The position numbers and the translations under genes were made by a program. From CAG-791 sp963650385 (GTDB lineage Bacteria; Bacillota; Clostridia; Lachnospirales; Lachnospiraceae): a DNA stretch of 64,000 nt. The notes beneath the pieces were generated by a model. That model was not told where the DNA came from. It searched no databases and saw nothing but the letters and a program-made list of their open reading frames with translations. Below are positions 15,695 through 23,870 of the stretch, piece by piece (position 1 is the stretch's first letter; the number at the start of each line of letters is the position of its first letter). The stretch is taken from contig CAVJLL010000010.1 of the NCBI GenBank assembly GCA_963650385.1, positions 1 to 64,000 of the forward strand, written 5' to 3'.

Positions 15695-17269
15695 ATGGAA
15701 AAGGTTTTGATCATCGGTGCAGGCCCGGCCGGTTTGACCGCAGCGTATGAGCTGCTGCAGCACAAGGATGACTACGAAGTAGTTGTATTCGAAGAGTCGG
15801 AGAAGTTCGGCGGCATTTCCCGCACGGTGGAATATAAGGGAAACCGGATGGATATGGGCGGGCACCGCTTTTTTTCCAAGGTTCCGGAGGTAAACGAATG
15901 GTGGGATAAGATGCTGCCGAGACAGGGAGCACCCGCCAGCGACGACAGGAAGCTGGACCGGAAGGTGACCCTGATGCAGGGCGGACCGGACCCGGAGACG
16001 ACGGACCGTGTCATGCTGCGCCGCAACCGCGTCAGCCGTATTTTCTTCAACAGCAAGTTCTTTGATTATCCGATTTCATTGAAGCCCGAGACCTTTGCCA
16101 ACATGGGATTGGGAACGACCGTCGTTGTCGGCTGCTCCTACGTAAAGGCAAGGCTCTGCCCGCGCAAGGAGAATTCCCTGGAGGATTTCTATATTAACCG
16201 CTTCGGCAAGAAGCTGTACTCCATGTTCTTCGAGCACTACACGGAGAACCTCTGGGGGCGGCACCCCTCGCAGATTGATCCGTCCTGGGGAGCGCAGCGC
16301 GTGAAGGGCGTGTCGATTTCTGCAGTATTGAAGGATGCACTGGGCAAGACCTTCCATAAGAAGAACCGCAAGGTGGAGACCTCGCTGATCGAGGAGTTCA
16401 GCTATCCAAAGCTCGGACCCGGTGAGCTCTGGGATGTCACCGCAGAGGAGGTGCGAAGGCTCGGCGGGACGATTCTTACGGGAGCGAAGGTTACGAAGAT
16501 CCTCAAGAATGCGGAGAATACGCTCACGGGCGTCGTCTATGAAAAGGACGGACAGGAGGCTACAGAGAACGGCGATTATGTGATTTCCTCCATGCCCATC
16601 CGCGATCTTGTGGAGGGCATGAACGATGTTCCGAAGGACCCGGCCCGCATTGCGGCGGGACTTCCGTACCGGGATTATATGACGGTCGGCGTTCTGGTGA
16701 ATCACCTGAATCTCGTCAACAAGACGAAGAACAAGACCATCGGGAACATTGTGCCGGACAACTGGGTTTACGTACATGACCGGAGTGTTACCATGGGAAG
16801 ATTCCAGATCTACAACAACTGGTCGCCGTATCTGGTGAAGGACTTAGAGCACACCGTATGGCTGGGCCTGGAGTATTTCTGCACGGAGGGCGATTCTCTC
16901 TGGAATATGGACGACGATGCATTTGCACAGCTCGGCATCGAGGAGATGGTGAAGCTGGGACTCATCAGCGGCCGGGAAAACGTTCTGGATTACCACGTGG
17001 AGCGCGTGAAAAAGGCATATCCCGCGTACTTTGACACCTACGATGAGATGGATACGCTGCGCGAGTACCTGGACACCATCCCGAACCTGTTCTGCGTCGG
17101 ACGAAATGGTCAGCACCGCTACAACAACATTGACCATTCCATGTGCACCAGCTTTGAGGCGGTGAAGGATATTGTGGCCGGCAGAACGGACCGCTCCAAT
17201 GTGTGGAGCGTCAATACGGAGAAGGAATACCACGAGGCGGCGCAGGAGAATACGGTCGAAGTAGATTAG
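15695..17269 (+). CDS. FAD/NAD(P)-dependent oxidoreductase, amine oxidase / UDP-galactopyranose mutase-like
   Basis: The start at 15695 follows AAAGGAG and gives MEKVLIIGAGPAGLTAAYEL, a classical FAD Rossmann motif at residues 6-11; the longer upstream frame is only read-through of the inverted repeat. The 524-residue protein shows FGGISRTVEYKGNRMDMGGH, the second FAD-binding block of the HemY/UGM-like group, and LFCVGRNGQHRYNNIDHSM near the C terminus, contacting FAD. Homologues of this type are common in polysaccharide clusters, where some act on nucleotide or lipid-linked sugars. The reaction cannot be read from sequence. It is 13 bp upstream of a radical SAM gene, suggesting joint action. 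Confidence 0.8.
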   Translation: MEKVLIIGAGPAGLTAAYELLQHKDDYEVVVFEESEKFGGISRTVEYKGNRMDMGGHRFFSKVPEVNEWWDKMLPRQGAPASDDRKLDRKVTLMQGGPDPETTDRVMLRRNRVSRIFFNSKFFDYPISLKPETFANMGLGTTVVVGCSYVKARLCPRKENSLEDFYINRFGKKLYSMFFEHYTENLWGRHPSQIDPSWGAQRVKGVSISAVLKDALGKTFHKKNRKVETSLIEEFSYPKLGPGELWDVTAEEVRRLGGTILTGAKVTKILKNAENTLTGVVYEKDGQEATENGDYVISSMPIRDLVEGMNDVPKDPARIAAGLPYRDYMTVGVLVNHLNLVNKTKNKTIGNIVPDNWVYVHDRSVTMGRFQIYNNWSPYLVKDLEHTVWLGLEYFCTEGDSLWNMDDDAFAQLGIEEMVKLGLISGRENVLDYHVERVKKAYPAYFDTYDEMDTLREYLDTIPNLFCVGRNGQHRYNNIDHSMCTSFEAVKDIVAGRTDRSNVWSVNTEKEYHEAAQENTVEVD

Positions 17270-17282
17270 GAGTGATAGATAC

Positions 17283-18278
17283 ATGAGCATTCGCATCAGC
17301 AGTTTTCTGGGAAGATTCGGGTTTGAGGCAAGACGAATTGCCCCTAACCTCGCCAGCAGCGCCTATCTGAAGCTGCAGTTCATGACGCGCGGAACCATTC
17401 AGGATCAGTACATCAAATGGTTCATGGAGCAGAAGGAGACCCCGAAGCCCCAGGTCGTGAACATCGAAACCATCAACCGCTGCAATTCCACCTGTGCCTT
17501 CTGCACGGCCAACGTTCATGCGGAAAAGCGTCCCTTCATGAAAATGGATGAGGAGCTGTACCATTCCATCATTGATCAGCTGGCCGAGTGGGACTACGAG
17601 GGCCATCTGACGCTGTACGGCAACAACGAGCCGCTCCTGGATACGAGAATTGTGGAGCTGCACAGATATGCAAGGGAGAAGCTCCCGAAGAGCTTTATCT
17701 TCATGTCCACCAACGGACTGATCCTGACCTTGGATAAGATCCGCCAGGTACAGCCCTATGTGGATCAGCTGATCATCAACAACTATGCCAATGAGTATAA
17801 GCTCCACGACAACATCAAGGAGATCTATGACTACATTCGCGGGCATGAGGATGAGTTCAAGGACATCGAGATCGTCATTCAGATGCGGTATCTGCAGGAG
17901 GTTCTGACGAACCGCGCAGGCTCCGCTCCGAACAAGCAGAGCACGCCGAAGGAATACACGCAGTCATGTCTGCTGCCGTTTACGGATCTCTGGATTACGC
18001 CGAACGGACAGGTCGGCATCTGCTGCTGCGACAATCTGGAGGTAACCAATCTGGGTGACCTGACAAAGGAATCCCTGAAGGACTGCTGGAGCGGCGCGAA
18101 GATCACGGCGGTCCGCAAGGCGGTTGCGAAGGGGAGAAACCAGTATCCCTTCTGCAAGTCGTGTGACTTCATCGACGCCGGCTTCCGCAACCAGATCAGC
18201 AAGAAGATTCTGGCCGGCGACGTGGAGGGGGCAAACCGCACCGGCGGCGAGGAAAAGAACGATAAGAAATCCAGATAA
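17283..18278 (+). CDS. Radical SAM / SPASM domain protein
   Basis: A 331-residue protein with the radical SAM [4Fe-4S] motif C67-x3-C71-x2-C74 (RCNSTCAFC) and the AdoMet-binding GNNEPLL region. The C-terminal half has a SPASM-like region: WITPNGQVGICCCDN, LGDLTKESLKDCW and FCKSCDF, providing further Cys ligands for auxiliary clusters. SPASM proteins modify peptides or carry out sugar and lipid chemistry; this size class is frequent in surface-polysaccharide clusters. The substrate is unknown. It follows the FAD oxidoreductase by 13 bp and is closed by a strong terminator. Confidence 0.85.
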   Translation: MSIRISSFLGRFGFEARRIAPNLASSAYLKLQFMTRGTIQDQYIKWFMEQKETPKPQVVNIETINRCNSTCAFCTANVHAEKRPFMKMDEELYHSIIDQLAEWDYEGHLTLYGNNEPLLDTRIVELHRYAREKLPKSFIFMSTNGLILTLDKIRQVQPYVDQLIINNYANEYKLHDNIKEIYDYIRGHEDEFKDIEIVIQMRYLQEVLTNRAGSAPNKQSTPKEYTQSCLLPFTDLWITPNGQVGICCCDNLEVTNLGDLTKESLKDCWSGAKITAVRKAVAKGRNQYPFCKSCDFIDAGFRNQISKKILAGDVEGANRTGGEEKNDKKSR

Positions 18279-18285
18279 GGCAATA

Positions 18286-18325
18286 AAAAACCGGGAAGAA
18301 TCCACATTCTTCCCGGTTTCGTTTA
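18286..18325. terminator. Bidirectional Rho-independent terminator
   Basis: An A-tract is followed by the perfect stem ACCGGGAAGAA / TTCTTCCCGGT with a short TCCACA loop and a T-rich tail. It lies between the convergent radical SAM gene and purC and can end transcription from either side. Confidence 0.9.
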
Positions 18326-18344
18326 TCTGTTCAGCATATATACC

Positions 18345-19220
18345 TTATACCGCAAGCTCCTTGCCGGTCAGCAGGCGGTAAGCCTCGAGGTACTTGGCAA
18401 TGGTCTTATCGATGATCTCCTGCGGAAGATCATAGCCGCTGTCCGGATTCGCCTTCAGCCAGTCGCGAACGAACTGCTTGTCAAAGGACGGCTGAGAGTG
18501 TCCGGATTCGTATCCCTCCAGCGGCCAGAAGCGGCTGGAATCCGGTGTGAGCATCTCGTCGCCGAGAATGAGCTCGCCGTTCTCGTCCAGGCCGAACTCG
18601 AACTTGGTGTCGGCGATGATGATGCCCTTGGACAGTGCATAGTCTGCGCACTTCTTATAGAGGGCAATGGTTGCATCCTTAATCTTCACAGCGTACTCCT
18701 CGCCGTGTCCGGGGAAGGTCTTCTCCAGCACCGGGATGCTCTGCTCGAAGGAGATGTTCTCATCGTGGTCACCGATTTCTGCCTTGGTGCTGGGCGTGTA
18801 AATGGGCTCCGGCAGCTTGTCGCACTCCTTCAGACCTGCAGGAAGCGCAATGCCGCAGACGGTTCCGTTCTCCTGATAGCTTGCCCAGCCGGAGCCGGTG
18901 ATATAGCCGCGGACGATGCACTCAATGGGAATCATGGTCAGCTTGCGGCACTTCATGCTGCGGCCGCGGAAGGCGTCCGTGCGGAAATATTCCGGCATGT
19001 CGGCAACATCGACACTTTCCATGTGATTCGGAAGGACATCCTTTGTATAATCAAACCAGAACTTGGACATCTGCGTCAGGACACGGCCCTTGTCCGTCAC
19101 CTGATTCTTAAGGATTACATCAAACGCAGAGATGCGGTCGGTGGCGACCATGATCAGAGAATCGCCGATGTCGTAGATCTCGCGAACCTTACCCTCTTTA
19201 ACAGGACTAAACTGCTCCAT
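18345..19220 (-). CDS. purC: Phosphoribosylaminoimidazole-succinocarboxamide synthase
   Basis: PurC joins aspartate to CAIR with ATP in purine synthesis. ATG 19220 has a perfect AGGAGG site and gives 291 residues, starting MEQFSPVKEGKVREIYDIGD. Family motifs include ATDRISAFDVIL, PIECIVRGYITGSGW, GLKECDKLPEPIYTPSTKAE, and ADTKFEFGLDENG followed by DEMLTPDSSRFWP. It stands alone on the minus strand among surface-glycan genes, without other pur genes in the window, and has a long structured 5' region (19221-19430). Confidence 0.96.
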   Translation of the reverse strand: MEQFSPVKEGKVREIYDIGDSLIMVATDRISAFDVILKNQVTDKGRVLTQMSKFWFDYTKDVLPNHMESVDVADMPEYFRTDAFRGRSMKCRKLTMIPIECIVRGYITGSGWASYQENGTVCGIALPAGLKECDKLPEPIYTPSTKAEIGDHDENISFEQSIPVLEKTFPGHGEEYAVKIKDATIALYKKCADYALSKGIIIADTKFEFGLDENGELILGDEMLTPDSSRFWPLEGYESGHSQPSFDKQFVRDWLKANPDSGYDLPQEIIDKTIAKYLEAYRLLTGKELAV

Positions 19221-19253
19221 TTGTTCCTCCTTTTGTGAAGCGCCTCTGGCTAG

Positions 19254-19290
19254 CCGCATCGAGGATTTGCAAAACAAATTCGAGATGCGG
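19254..19290 (-). repeat. Hairpin in purC leader related to the intercistronic repeat
   Basis: Imperfect inverted repeat with arms CCGCATC...GGATTTG and CAAATTC...GATGCGG around an AAAA-type loop. On the minus strand it reads GCATCTCGAATTTG, sharing CATCTCGAATTTG with copies 1 and 3 of the intercistronic repeat. It lies about 35 bp upstream of the purC start, in the transcribed leader. Confidence 0.6.
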
Positions 19291-19327
19291 GCCAAATAGA
19301 TACTGAAAAATAATATCCGTACCGGTT

Positions 19328-19390
19328 CAGCATCCGCTGCACCGGGGCATTCCGAAGGAAGCCCGGGATGGATGCCAAGCGGCTGCTGAT
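19328..19390. other. Large imperfect hairpin in the purC / GTPase divergent region
   Basis: CAGCATCCGCT pairs with AGCGGCTGCTG, with an inner CCGGG/CCCGG pairing and a GGCATTCC/GGATGCC-like segment. Whichever strand is transcribed it would form a stable stem-loop. I do not recognise a known riboswitch class in it; it does not match the purine or PRPP riboswitch cores as I know them. Confidence 0.5.
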
Positions 19391-19402
19391 AACCTTAGTA
19401 TA

Positions 19403-19430
19403 GAATTTTCTGAAATGAGGGCAAGGCAAT
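19403..19430 (-). promoter_or_regulatory. purC: Putative purC promoter
   Basis: On the minus strand TTGCCC (-35-like) is separated by 16 bp from TATACT (-10, five of six consensus positions). Transcription from here would give purC a leader of about 180 nt that includes both hairpins at 19328-19390 and 19254-19290. Confidence 0.45.
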
Positions 19431-19489
19431 TTTGCCGATCACACCGATCCATTTGAAATCTTTGGTACTTTTGTTGGAGAAACTGCAAT

Positions 19490-22400
19490 ATGCGGAATAC
19501 AACCATAGGCATTCTGGCACACGTAGATGCCGGCAAAACAACGTTATCGGAGAGCCTTCTGCAAAAGGCGGGAGTCCTGCGGACCTGCGGCCGGGTTGAC
19601 CACGGCGATGCGTTCCTGGATACGGATCCCATGGAAAAAAGGCGCGGCATTACCATCTATTCCAAAATCGCAAGGTTTGAGGCAGCAGGCCGCCCCTTTA
19701 CCATTCTGGATACTCCGGGACACGCCGACTTCTCGCCGGAGACGGAGCGGGCACTGCGCGTTCTGGACGCAGCGGTTCTGGTGGTCAGTGCGGCGGACCT
19801 TGCAGCGCAAAGCGGTGCGGATCCGCAGGTGAGACTTCTGTGGAAGCTGCTGCAGCACTATGGAATCCCGACCGTTATTTTCCTGAACAAGCTGGATCAG
19901 TTTCAGACTCCGGAGGAGGAAGAAAAGCGGGGCGGGAAGGCGGCAGGCTCCGGATACGGAGAGCGTTTTGTGTCGTTTTTTGAGCTTCTGCAAAAGGACT
20001 TCGGAACGCAGCTGGTGCCCTTTGACGAGCGGCATCTGTGCGAGGAGAATGCCGAGTCCGTCGCAGTCTGCGAGGATGGGCTGTTGGAGCGTTTTTTAGA
20101 GGGCGGAACAGTTGCGGACGAGGATGCAGCAGAGCTGTTGCTGTCCGGAAGGCTGGTGCCGGTGTATGGCGGAAGTGCTTTGAAGGGAGAGGGCGTAGAG
20201 GCTCTTCTGGAAGGACTCGGACGCTATGTGTGCACAGAGAAGAGAACGAAAGAGGCATCAGCAAAGGCCGGTGGGACGGGGCCTTCGGGAGCGTCCTCGG
20301 AGGAGCCCTTCGGCGCGTTGGTGTACAAGGTGACAAGAGAGAACGGTACGCGTCTTACCTGGATGAAGGTCACCAGCGGGACGCTGGCCATCCGGGACGT
20401 CGTGCAGGAAACGGTGCATGGGACTGCTGCTGTGCTGCCGGGGAGCGGTGCCGGTAGCGCGCGTGCAGGCGGGAACGAGGAGGCCGCCGGCGCGGAGAAT
20501 TCCGAAGTGGTCTGGGAGGAGGACGAGGATCCGGCGGAGGAGCCGGAGACGACCGCTGCAGAGAAGATCAGTGAGCTGCGCCTGTATTCCGGAGAGCGTT
20601 ATCAGCAGGTCACAAGGGTGTCCGCGGGCGAGATTGTGGCGGCTGCAGGGCTCTCTCATACACTGGCAGGAGACGGACTTGGAGTCGAGAAGGACCAGAA
20701 GGAGGAGCTTCTGACGCCGATCCTGTCCTGCGCTGTCACGGCAGAGGATCGGTTCGGAAAGCCGGTGGATGAATTCACATTGATGAAGGCGCTGCGGGAG
20801 CTGGAGGAGCAGGAACCCATGCTGCAGGCAGCCAGGGATGAGAACGGCGATCTCACGGTCCGGATCATGGGACCGATACAGATCGAAATCCTGCAGAATA
20901 CGCTGCGGGACAAATACGATCTGCGCGCCAGCTTTGGGCAGGGGAGCATTATTTATCAGGAGACCATTGCCTCTGCCGTGGAAGGTGTGGGACATTTTGA
21001 GCCGCTGCGCCATTATGCGGAGGTGCACCTTCTGCTGGAGCCGGGCGAGCGGGGAAGCGGCATTGTCATCGAGAACCGGTGCCTGCCGAACATGCTGGAG
21101 AGGAACTGGCAGAATCTGATCCTCTCGCAGCTCTCTTCGAAGCGGTTTAAGGGCGTACTGACAGGCTCTGGGCTCACGGATGTGCGCATCAGCCTTCTGG
21201 GCGGAAAGGCCAGCCAGAAGCATACGAGCGGCGGCGATTTCCGGAAGGCTGCCTTTGCGGCGGTCCGGCAGGGCCTGATGATGGCACAGAACATACTCCT
21301 CGAGCCGGTGCTGGGCATCACGCTGGAGATTCCTGCCGGGTGCGTTGGGCGGGCGATGACGGATATTTCGCAGATGCACGGAGCCTGCCAGCCGGCCGAG
21401 TTTATCGAGGAGACGGCGGTTCTGACGGGAACGGTTCCTGCCTCGAAGCTAGGCGACTATGCGGTGACGGTGGCGGGGTACACCGGCGGCCGGGGGCATC
21501 TGAGCACAGCGTTTAAGGGCTATGCGCCCTGCCACAATGCACAGGAAGTGATCGAGGAGAAGGGCTACGATCCGGATGCGGACCGGAGAAACCCCTCCTG
21601 GTCGGTGTTCTGCTCGCACGGTGCAGGGACCGTAGTGACTTGGGACCATGTACGGGAATACATGCACGTGGACACCGGATGGCGTGCATCAGCGGAAGAG
21701 AAGGATGCCTTTTCGGGTGCAGGAGCCGGGAGCATGGCGCAAGGCGGCGGAGCGCCTGCCGGGAATCCGTGCGGCGGTGCGCGGGAAACGGAGGCACAAA
21801 ACGCGGGCGCCGGAGCTCTTCGCGGGAGGAAGGCCGATGCAGGGACTTCTCAGGACTTCAAGGAGCGGGAGAAGGCGTTCCTTGCCGAAGAGGAGGAGCT
21901 TCGCCGAATTTTTGAGAAGACGTACGGACCGGTGACGCAGTCTCTTGTGCATCCGGACAATGCAAGGAAACGGGTTTACGGTCTGGTGCTGCCGTCGGAG
22001 GAGAAGGCAGCAGGAGAGTCGGCAGGCAGCGGCGGTGCGGCCGGAGCCGGCGGCACCGCAGAGGATAAATCCGGTGCAGCCGGGAACAACGATGCGGCAG
22101 GAGCGGCTGCAAAGGGAGCCGATGGCCGGAAGGATGGCCGGGAGGCAGACAGCAGAGCGCGGAACAGGAACAGTAAAAAGGGCGATCCGCAGCAGGAATT
22201 TCTGCTCGTGGACGGGTATAATATTATTTTTGCATGGACAGAGCTGAAGGAGCTGGCAGCCGTCGATATCAAGTCCGCCAGGGACCGGCTGCTGGACATC
22301 CTCTCGGATTATGCCGGTTACACGGGCAAGAATGTGATTGCGGTCTTTGATGCCTACCGGGTGCCGGGCGGAAAGGGCGAGTATTACCGTTACCATAACC

Positions 22401-22627
22401 TGGACGTGGTCTTTACCAAAGAGGCGGAGACGGCGGACTTATACATTGAGAAGACGGCCCACCGGCTCTATCCGAAGAATAAGGTGAGCGTTGCGACGGG
22501 CGACTATGTGGAGCAGATCATTATCTTCGGAGCAGGTGCCGTGCGGCTCTCGCCCAGAGGACTTCTGGAGGAAATTCTGTTCGCCGGCCGGGAGCTGAAG
22601 GAACAGTATGTAACGGGAGAGGACTGA
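19490..22627 (+). CDS. EF-G/TetM-like ribosomal-protection GTPase fused to YacP/Rae1-like NYN nuclease
   Basis: A 1045-residue protein. Residues 1-~730 are a translation-factor GTPase of the TetM/TetO/EF-G type: G1 AHVDAGKTT (10-18), G2 RRGITI (51-56), G3 DTPGH (74-78), G4 NKLD (133-136), then EF-G-like domains II-V (for example GYTGGRGHLSTAFKGY). Residues ~904-1040 are a NYN/PIN domain of the YacP (COG3688) family starting FLLVDGYNIIF, with acidic residues retained at D908, D954 (VFDAYR), E980/D983 and D1005 (ATGDYVE). Ala/Gly/Glu-rich low-complexity linkers occur near 255-270, 315-365 and 740-900. B. subtilis YacP is Rae1, an mRNA nuclease acting in the ribosomal A site, where TetM-type proteins also bind. 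Tetracycline resistance is possible but not shown. ATG 19490 fits family length. Confidence 0.88.
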   Translation: MRNTTIGILAHVDAGKTTLSESLLQKAGVLRTCGRVDHGDAFLDTDPMEKRRGITIYSKIARFEAAGRPFTILDTPGHADFSPETERALRVLDAAVLVVSAADLAAQSGADPQVRLLWKLLQHYGIPTVIFLNKLDQFQTPEEEEKRGGKAAGSGYGERFVSFFELLQKDFGTQLVPFDERHLCEENAESVAVCEDGLLERFLEGGTVADEDAAELLLSGRLVPVYGGSALKGEGVEALLEGLGRYVCTEKRTKEASAKAGGTGPSGASSEEPFGALVYKVTRENGTRLTWMKVTSGTLAIRDVVQETVHGTAAVLPGSGAGSARAGGNEEAAGAENSEVVWEEDEDPAEEPETTAAEKISELRLYSGERYQQVTRVSAGEIVAAAGLSHTLAGDGLGVEKDQKEELLTPILSCAVTAEDRFGKPVDEFTLMKALRELEEQEPMLQAARDENGDLTVRIMGPIQIEILQNTLRDKYDLRASFGQGSIIYQETIASAVEGVGHFEPLRHYAEVHLLLEPGERGSGIVIENRCLPNMLERNWQNLILSQLSSKRFKGVLTGSGLTDVRISLLGGKASQKHTSGGDFRKAAFAAVRQGLMMAQNILLEPVLGITLEIPAGCVGRAMTDISQMHGACQPAEFIEETAVLTGTVPASKLGDYAVTVAGYTGGRGHLSTAFKGYAPCHNAQEVIEEKGYDPDADRRNPSWSVFCSHGAGTVVTWDHVREYMHVDTGWRASAEEKDAFSGAGAGSMAQGGGAPAGNPCGGARETEAQNAGAGALRGRKADAGTSQDFKEREKAFLAEEEELRRIFEKTYGPVTQSLVHPDNARKRVYGLVLPSEEKAAGESAGSGGAAGAGGTAEDKSGAAGNNDAAGAAAKGADGRKDGREADSRARNRNSKKGDPQQEFLLVDGYNIIFAWTELKELAAVDIKSARDRLLDILSDYAGYTGKNVIAVFDAYRVPGGKGEYYRYHNLDVVFTKEAETADLYIEKTAHRLYPKNKVSVATGDYVEQIIIFGAGAVRLSPRGLLEEILFAGRELKEQYVTGED

Positions 22628-22694
22628 AGCCGGACGGAGTTCTTTGGCAGACATTGTGGATTGTGAGTTATATCGATATAAAACGGAGAATGTA

Positions 22695-23855
22695 ATGAAG
22701 GAAACAACGAAAAAAAGCAAATCGGCATGTCCCTACAGCCGGCAGTGCGGAGGGTGCACGCAGATTGATGTGCCGATGGAGGAGCAGCTGCAGGAGAAGC
22801 AGCGCCTGGTGCAGGAGTGTGTCGGGGCGTTCGGCCCGGTGGAACCGATCATCCGGATGAAGAATCCGTACCGCTACCGCAACAAGGTGACGAGTATGTT
22901 CGGACTGGACCGCAAGGGGCATCCGGTATGCGGCGTGTACCGGGCCAGATCCCGGGAAATTGTTCCGGTGAAGGACTGCCTCATCGAAAACCGGCAGGCG
23001 GACCGGATTGTTCAGACGGTGTATGAGCTGCTGCCGTCCTTTAAGCTGCGTGTGTACGATCCGGTAACCGGATACGGCACGCTGCGCGCCGTGCAGATCC
23101 GGACAGCACACGTTACGGGAGAGATACTGGTGACCGTTGTAACGGCGGGACCCATGTTCCCGTCCCGCAGCCATTTCGCCAAGGCATTGAAGGAGAAGCA
23201 TCCGGAAATCACCTCGATCGTGCAGAACATCAAGGACAATGACAGCTCGATGGTGCTCGGAGACAGGGAGAAGGTACTCCTGGGGAAGGGATACATCGAG
23301 GATGAGCTCTGCGGAAAGCGGTTCCGAATTTCCTCGCGGTCGTTTTACCAGGTGAATTCCCTGCAGACGCAGAAGCTCTACCGCATCGCCATTGATGCAG
23401 CAGGACTTCGCGGAAAAGAGCGCGTGCTGGACGCATACTGCGGCATCGGCACCATCGGAATCTGTGCGGCGGATCAGGCAAAAGAGGTGCTGGCGGTCGA
23501 ATTGAATGAGGATGCGGCCCGGGATGCGCGCGACAATGCCGCAAGAAACCACGCGGACAATGTAACCGTGTACCGGGAGGATGCCGGCCGCTTTATGCAG
23601 GAGATGGCAGCGCAGGGCGAGAAGGCGGATGTTCTGCTCATGGATCCGCCGCGCAGCGGTGCTTCGGAAGAGTTTTTGCAGGCAGCGCTTACACTGACGC
23701 CGCAGAGGATCGTCTATGTATCCTGCAATCCCGAAACGCTGGGACGGGATCTGGAGATCCTCACCAAGGGCGGCTACCGGATGAAAAAGGCAGTGCCGGT
23801 GGATATGTTCCCGTTTACGAAGGAGGTAGAAACCGTATGCCTCCTGCTGCGGTGA
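22695..23855 (+). CDS. rlmD: 23S rRNA (uracil-C5) methyltransferase, RlmD/RlmCD family
   Basis: A 386-residue AdoMet-dependent TrmA/RlmD-type enzyme making m5U in 23S rRNA. The N-terminal iron-sulphur Cys cluster is CPYSRQCGGC, the fourth Cys being near VPVKDC. The Rossmann part has VLDAYCGIGTIGICAAD (AdoMet site) and DPPRSGA, with the catalytic nucleophile in VYVSCNPETLGRDL. The TRAM domain of some relatives is absent, as in several Firmicute homologues. The start at ATG 22695 (GGAG upstream) is preferred over TTG 22644. It follows the ribosome-targeting GTPase by 67 bp. Confidence 0.9.
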   Translation: MKETTKKSKSACPYSRQCGGCTQIDVPMEEQLQEKQRLVQECVGAFGPVEPIIRMKNPYRYRNKVTSMFGLDRKGHPVCGVYRARSREIVPVKDCLIENRQADRIVQTVYELLPSFKLRVYDPVTGYGTLRAVQIRTAHVTGEILVTVVTAGPMFPSRSHFAKALKEKHPEITSIVQNIKDNDSSMVLGDREKVLLGKGYIEDELCGKRFRISSRSFYQVNSLQTQKLYRIAIDAAGLRGKERVLDAYCGIGTIGICAADQAKEVLAVELNEDAARDARDNAARNHADNVTVYREDAGRFMQEMAAQGEKADVLLMDPPRSGASEEFLQAALTLTPQRIVYVSCNPETLGRDLEILTKGGYRMKKAVPVDMFPFTKEVETVCLLLR

Positions 23856-23870
23856 TGGGAAAGAAAAGGA

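Noticed and set aside
19490..22627. Simple call as a tetracycline resistance gene
   Set aside because: The GTPase part resembles TetM-type proteins, but the long linkers and NYN domain make this a distinct architecture; resistance cannot be asserted from sequence.
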